Shown piece after piece: positions 60,820 through 64,000 of a stretch of DNA of 64,000 bases; within the stretch, counting starts at the first letter, position 1; each line of letters opens with the position of its first letter. The position numbers and the translations under genes were made by a program. The notes beneath the pieces were generated by a model that was not told the origin of the DNA, searched no databases, and saw only the letters and a program-made list of their open reading frames with translations. Source of the stretch: BNXB01 sp031556375 (lineage in GTDB: Bacteria > Bacteroidota > Bacteroidia > Bacteroidales > Azobacteroidaceae); assembly GCA_031556375.1 (NCBI GenBank), contig JAVBTA010000029.1, positions 1 through 64,000 of the forward strand, written 5' to 3'.

Positions 60820-62181
60820 TTACTCCAAACTTGGACTTTTCCCTTTCTTCTTTTTAGATGAAAGGATTTTATATTGCTCTTTCTCATATTTCTTGCTTGA
60901 ACTAAAATGAGGTGAAATTACATAGTCAGAAATATGCCTGTTTCTTATATTGTGAATGATATCTGAGTTATTGGCAATTTTACCTATTTCAGAATCCTGT
61001 CCATGAAAATGCTTCATTATATTACCAAAACTTAATCTTTTAGAGATTTCGGATCCTTTAAATGCAGTTGCATCATCTACATCTATAGAAAAAGAAATAC
61101 CAACAATGCCTTTGCTGTTTTGAGATTCAATGACAGAGACTGACATTTCTTTCAACTTTAATTTGAATTCATCGTACGACAATGAATCTTTCAATGTTAA
61201 AAAAACAACTTCATAAAGGTATTTTTTTTGCTCATCCGAAGTCATCCGGCTTTCAATTTTCTGCTTACCAGGAAATAGATATCCATACCGGTATTTCTGT
61301 GGCAAAGAAGTGTCTTTACAATAAAATCCGATATCTGGTAATCCATACACATAATAAGTCTTTCCTTTATCTGAAATAAGCCTCATATAGGTTTCTGATT
61401 TTTTTATCTGTGTATTAAAATTAGACAAGGAATCTGATTTCATATAGACGATATCCAATCTATTGAGAAGTTCATCCTTATATAGTTTATTGAACAATCC
61501 TTGTCTATCAAGCATAGCAACGATTTTTTTATATAATACATCTCCCCAAATCCCTCTATAATCATTATTTGTTTTAGGAATTGATAAATTTATTATAGGA
61601 AATAATGAATTTATTTCCAATTTCAATGAGTAATCTTTAGCAGCCTTAATTAAAGCTTTATGAACATAATATTCCCTCAATTTACATTCTCCAAAGGTAA
61701 GTTTTTTAGTATTCTTATGGCAATCTGTTTTGACTAGACCATATTTATCCTCCAACTCCCGGGTTATTTTCATTGATCTGTCATAATTATTAGAATCGTT
61801 TATCCAATTCCCCTTACTATCTATTGTTGTTAAAAGAATATGCAAGTGCAAATGTTCTTTATCCATATTGAAAAAAACAGCATGCATACTATCTGAATAA
61901 CCCATTTTTTCAAGATATTCGTTGGCAATATTTAGAAATTTATCGTTATCAATTTTATCTTCTTTGTTTAGGTTCAGGATTATTTCCATAAACGTTTTTT
62001 TTACTCTGTCATTGATTTTTTGTGCAAACTGAAAATCTGCTTTCATTTCCTTAGAATTTCTTCTTATGGCCTCTGTGCATATTAGCTCCGCATCTCTTTT
62101 TTCAATTTTTTCAAACTGATAATCAATTTTTCTACTGATCCTGGAAAATTCAGAAAATGGTTCACTTAATTTAGCGATCAT
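60820..62181 (-). CDS. Relaxase/mobilisation nuclease (HUH type)
   Basis: The 453 residues carry the metal-binding HUH motif in MDKEHLHLHILLTTIDSKGNW, preceded by a helical segment with candidate catalytic Tyr in the N-terminal 20-30 (KIDYQFEK). LREYYVHKALIKAA and a Lys-rich C-terminus (SSKKKKGKS) follow. It would nick the transfer origin and pilot DNA in conjugation. It overlaps the MobC-like gene by 11 nt. Relaxases of Bacteroidota mobilisable and conjugative elements have this arrangement. Confidence 0.85.
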   Translation of the reverse strand: MIAKLSEPFSEFSRISRKIDYQFEKIEKRDAELICTEAIRRNSKEMKADFQFAQKINDRVKKTFMEIILNLNKEDKIDNDKFLNIANEYLEKMGYSDSMHAVFFNMDKEHLHLHILLTTIDSKGNWINDSNNYDRSMKITRELEDKYGLVKTDCHKNTKKLTFGECKLREYYVHKALIKAAKDYSLKLEINSLFPIINLSIPKTNNDYRGIWGDVLYKKIVAMLDRQGLFNKLYKDELLNRLDIVYMKSDSLSNFNTQIKKSETYMRLISDKGKTYYVYGLPDIGFYCKDTSLPQKYRYGYLFPGKQKIESRMTSDEQKKYLYEVVFLTLKDSLSYDEFKLKLKEMSVSVIESQNSKGIVGISFSIDVDDATAFKGSEISKRLSFGNIMKHFHGQDSEIGKIANNSDIIHNIRNRHISDYVISPHFSSSKKYEKEQYKILSSKKKKGKSPSLE

Positions 62182-62485
62182 AAATCAAACTTATTAACGA
62201 ATAAACCTTATTAATCACATTTGTTATTGTTATCATCTCTCCAGAATTCTCATCAATAAAATGCCTGTTTGTATTCAACCACTTGGCAATTTGATTCAAA
62301 TTTGTTCCAATTTTTTTAAGTTCAAAAACCATTTCTATATCACATTTTGAGGTGATTTGTTTATCCAGTACAACTTTCCGGATAAGATACGACAAAGGAC
62401 GGTCGATTTTTTTTGCTTTTTCTCGTAATATTCCATACTCAATATCCGAGACCCTTAACGAAATTTTTCTTGTCTTTTTAGCCAT
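62171..62485 (-). CDS. MobC-like relaxosome accessory protein
   Basis: The 104 residues start with a ribbon-helix-helix segment (KKTRKISLRVSDIEYGILREKAKK, then PLSYLIRKVVL). The MobC signature ELKKIGTNLNQIAKWLNTN follows. Such proteins bind DNA at the transfer origin and help the relaxase. The gene is just upstream of the relaxase, with a -7 box at 62505-62512 and the candidate origin further upstream. Confidence 0.88.
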   Translation of the reverse strand: MAKKTRKISLRVSDIEYGILREKAKKIDRPLSYLIRKVVLDKQITSKCDIEMVFELKKIGTNLNQIAKWLNTNRHFIDENSGEMITITNVINKVYSLISLIYDR

Positions 62486-62504
62486 ACTTTGAATACCATT
62501 TTCA

Positions 62505-62512
62505 CAAATTTA
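62505..62512 (-). promoter_or_regulatory. -7 box TAAATTTG for the mobilisation operon
   Basis: This is an exact TAnnTTTG element on the minus strand, 20 nt before the MobC-like start. Confidence 0.55.
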
Positions 62513-62679
62513 GATTGTAATTTTATGGAAAACAACAGTAAAAATTTCATGATTACAAATTAAATTTTGCCTGCAATTATGAGAACGAAAATTAACTTTA
62601 ATTAGGAGTAAATCAACATCTAGTTTGACTCAACCTATTGTTTTCATTTAATGTTTGAACGGCAGGGAAAACTCCCCCC

Positions 62680-62740
62680 TTCAACTCGGTTGAAGCAAGA
62701 GAGAAATGTCCGTACATCGTCGGACAATTCCATATCTTGC
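62680..62740. other. Candidate origin of transfer with nested inverted repeats
   Basis: TTCAAC-TCG-GTTGAA (62680-62694) is followed by GCAAGA (62695-62700) and TCTTGC (62735-62740) enclosing TGTCCG (62707-62712) and CGGACA (62721-62726). All arms are perfect. The segment is GC-richer than its surroundings. It lies in the gene-free gap upstream of the MobC/relaxase operon, the usual place for oriT. The rest of 62486-62973 shows nothing else that I can support. Confidence 0.55.
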
Positions 62741-62973
62741 ATAGGAAGTATATCAAGCTTTAAAAAAACACACGCAAATTATCAAAATTGAAAGAAAATC
62801 ATTCGGATTTCCATCTGATAATTTTGCAATCATATAATACAATAATTATTGAATATTATAATTAATGAATTAACACACTAATGTATAAATAAATATATTG
62901 TTAAATATGTATAATAGTATACTAATGAATAAAATAAGTAATATATTTGTGAAGCGATTATTTAAACAACTAA

Positions 62974-63859
62974 GAAACTGTTTAAATTTTATTTTTGATT
63001 CTGTTAAGCATGAGTTTTATCATCGCCAACTGTATCATGGTCTGGCTTGTTTGCGGATGAAACTCAAAATCTTTACTGAGTCTCCTGTAGCTTTCAAACC
63101 AGGCGAAAGTTCTCTCGACAATCCATCTCTGTGGCAGAACTTGAAATTTAGCCGAATCATCCTTTCGTAGGACTATTTCAAGAATCCAACCGAAGGTTTT
63201 CTTTGTGTTGTCAACCAAATCACCCCTATAACCACCATCAGCAATAATCTTTATAAGCCTTGAAAATCGATATTTCAGTTCAGAGAGGACAAAAGGGGCT
63301 GATTTACTGTCGTGTATGTTAGCCGAATGTACAACTACTGCCATTAGTAGCCCCATCGTATCGACAACAATATGTCGCTTTCGCCCTTTTGTCTTTTTAC
63401 CACCATCAATTCCTTTGCATAACCCACCGCTGCGGGTTGTCTTAACGGATTGAGAATCAATCAAGCCCAAACTTGGAGAGCGCTTTCTTCCGGCCCTTTT
63501 TCGGGTTAAATCGCGAAGGCGTTCATGTATTTCTTCAATGGTTCCATCCCATTTCCATTTGTTGAAATAGTAATAAACCAATTCCCACTTAGGAAAGTCT
63601 TTGGGAAGCATACGCCACTGACAACCTGTTTTAAGCATGTAGAAAATCGCATTAAAAATATCTCTCAAACTGTGCTTCCGCTTGCGTTTATCGTTTAAAA
63701 CGACTAATATTGTACTCCATTGACTATCGGTCAAGTTAGTTGAATAAGTTTTCATGTTTCTTTATGTGCTTGATATCCATAAAGATACGAAGAAAATGGC
63801 AATTAATCAACTGATAGTCAATGTTTTATTTTATATTTATTCTATTTTTAAACAGTTTC
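62974..63859. mobile_element. Intact IS5-family insertion sequence (IS1031-like), 886 bp
   Basis: Both ends carry GAAACTGTTTAAA as perfect 13-bp terminal inverted repeats (left at 62974-62986, right as complement at 63847-63859). The flanks are TAA (62971-62973) and TAA (63860-63862), a 3-bp target duplication of the TNA type reported for the IS1031 group. One transposase fills the element. It landed a few bases upstream of the ParA-like start codon at 63866. Confidence 0.85.
62982..63755 (-). CDS. IS5-family DDE transposase
   Basis: The 257 residues show the N-terminal domain LTDSQWSTILVVLNDKRKR (DUF4096-type) with GCQWRMLPKDFPKWELVYYYFNKW. The DDE core has LIDSQSVKTT (first Asp), then KIIADGGYRGDLV (second Asp) and RWIVERTFAWFESYRRLSKDFE (Glu). 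All catalytic residues are present and the frame is uninterrupted, so it is probably active. Its stop codon lies inside the left terminal repeat. Confidence 0.92.
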   Translation of the reverse strand: MKTYSTNLTDSQWSTILVVLNDKRKRKHSLRDIFNAIFYMLKTGCQWRMLPKDFPKWELVYYYFNKWKWDGTIEEIHERLRDLTRKRAGRKRSPSLGLIDSQSVKTTRSGGLCKGIDGGKKTKGRKRHIVVDTMGLLMAVVVHSANIHDSKSAPFVLSELKYRFSRLIKIIADGGYRGDLVDNTKKTFGWILEIVLRKDDSAKFQVLPQRWIVERTFAWFESYRRLSKDFEFHPQTSQTMIQLAMIKLMLNRIKNKI

Positions 63860-63865
63860 TAAACT

Positions 63866-64000
63866 ATGGGGAAATTAATTAAGGAAGGCATTATCATTTC
63901 CTTTGCCAATCAAAAAGGAGGAGTCGGAAAATCGACCATCACTGCTATACTGGCAGGTTATTTGCATTCTGCAGGAAAACAGGAACATGGATTTAAAGTT
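63866..64000 (+). CDS. ParA/TraA-like ATPase, cut by the right edge
   Basis: Hand translation gives MGKLIKEGIIISFANQKGGV followed by GKSTITAILAGYLHSAGKQ to the edge. NQKGGVGKST is the deviant Walker A of ParA/MinD ATPases. In Bacteroidota conjugative transposons a ParA-type TraA is divergent from the mobilisation genes, as here. The IS insertion lies 6 nt upstream of the ATG and has probably replaced its promoter and ribosome-binding region. Confidence 0.82.
   Translation, partial: MGKLIKEGIIISFANQKGGVGKSTITAILAGYLHSAGKQEHGFKV

Overview
This window comes from a Bacteroidales chromosome (phylum Bacteroidota). Promoters carry the Bacteroidota -7 box TAnnTTTG (for example 2267-2274, 12182-12189, 15368-15375, 31455-31462) and Shine-Dalgarno sites are weak. 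Other phylum markers are GLPGLI, DUF4290, DUF3276, YbbR and DUF3836 proteins, a FeoA-FeoB fusion, and a trp operon in the order trpB-E-G-D-C-F-A. The genus is not decided; a relative of Odoribacter or Butyricimonas is only a guess. No tRNA, rRNA or CRISPR array was recognised.

Positions 1-43.8 kb are core chromosome. From the left, on the minus strand: thiL (cut by the edge), a purine nucleoside phosphorylase, lpxK, an M16 protease, sppA, a small XRE/DUF2975 membrane-regulator unit, coaE, ybbR, yajC and nusB. A plus-strand block follows (DUF3276 protein, L25, pth, an S4 protein), then a nitrilase-fold hydrolase, an acyltransferase, and glycogen synthase with alpha-glucan phosphorylase. The seven-gene trp operon comes next, preceded by a leader peptide with three tandem Trp codons and a strong attenuator. 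Then come the iron transporter FeoAB with a 48-residue Cys-rich partner, topA, an outer-membrane barrel plus giant TPR protein, remnants of a sirtuin and a transposase, rimM, murA (with Asp at the fosfomycin-target Cys), tsaB, and the yicC-gmk-nadD operon.

Positions 43.85-60 kb are accessory, AT-rich and rearranged. A 14-bp palindrome, ACAGTNNNNACTGT with at most one or two mismatches, occurs eight times here. At five sites it lies on or just after a TAnnTTTG box. The sites precede a secreted-protein/radical-SAM chimera, a small-peptide/GLPGLI/TonB-receptor operon, a second small peptide, a TetR-type gene and its broken duplicate, a lipoprotein, and a two-lipoprotein operon. Next to the broken tetR, and divergent from it, lies a four-gene cassette: an AvrD-like protein, two related P-loop NTPases and an FMN reductase-like flavoprotein. 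A synthase divergent from a TetR receptor recalls gamma-butyrolactone signalling. I infer a small-molecule autoregulator circuit controlling secreted peptides and surface proteins. A segmental duplication has kept the intact tetR in one copy and the intact cassette in the other.

Positions 60-64 kb are the edge of a mobilisable or conjugative element: a frameshifted hypothetical gene, a HUH relaxase, a MobC-like ribbon-helix-helix protein, a nested inverted repeat that may be oriT, an intact 886-bp IS5-family element with a TAA target duplication, and the start of a ParA/TraA-like gene running off the right edge.
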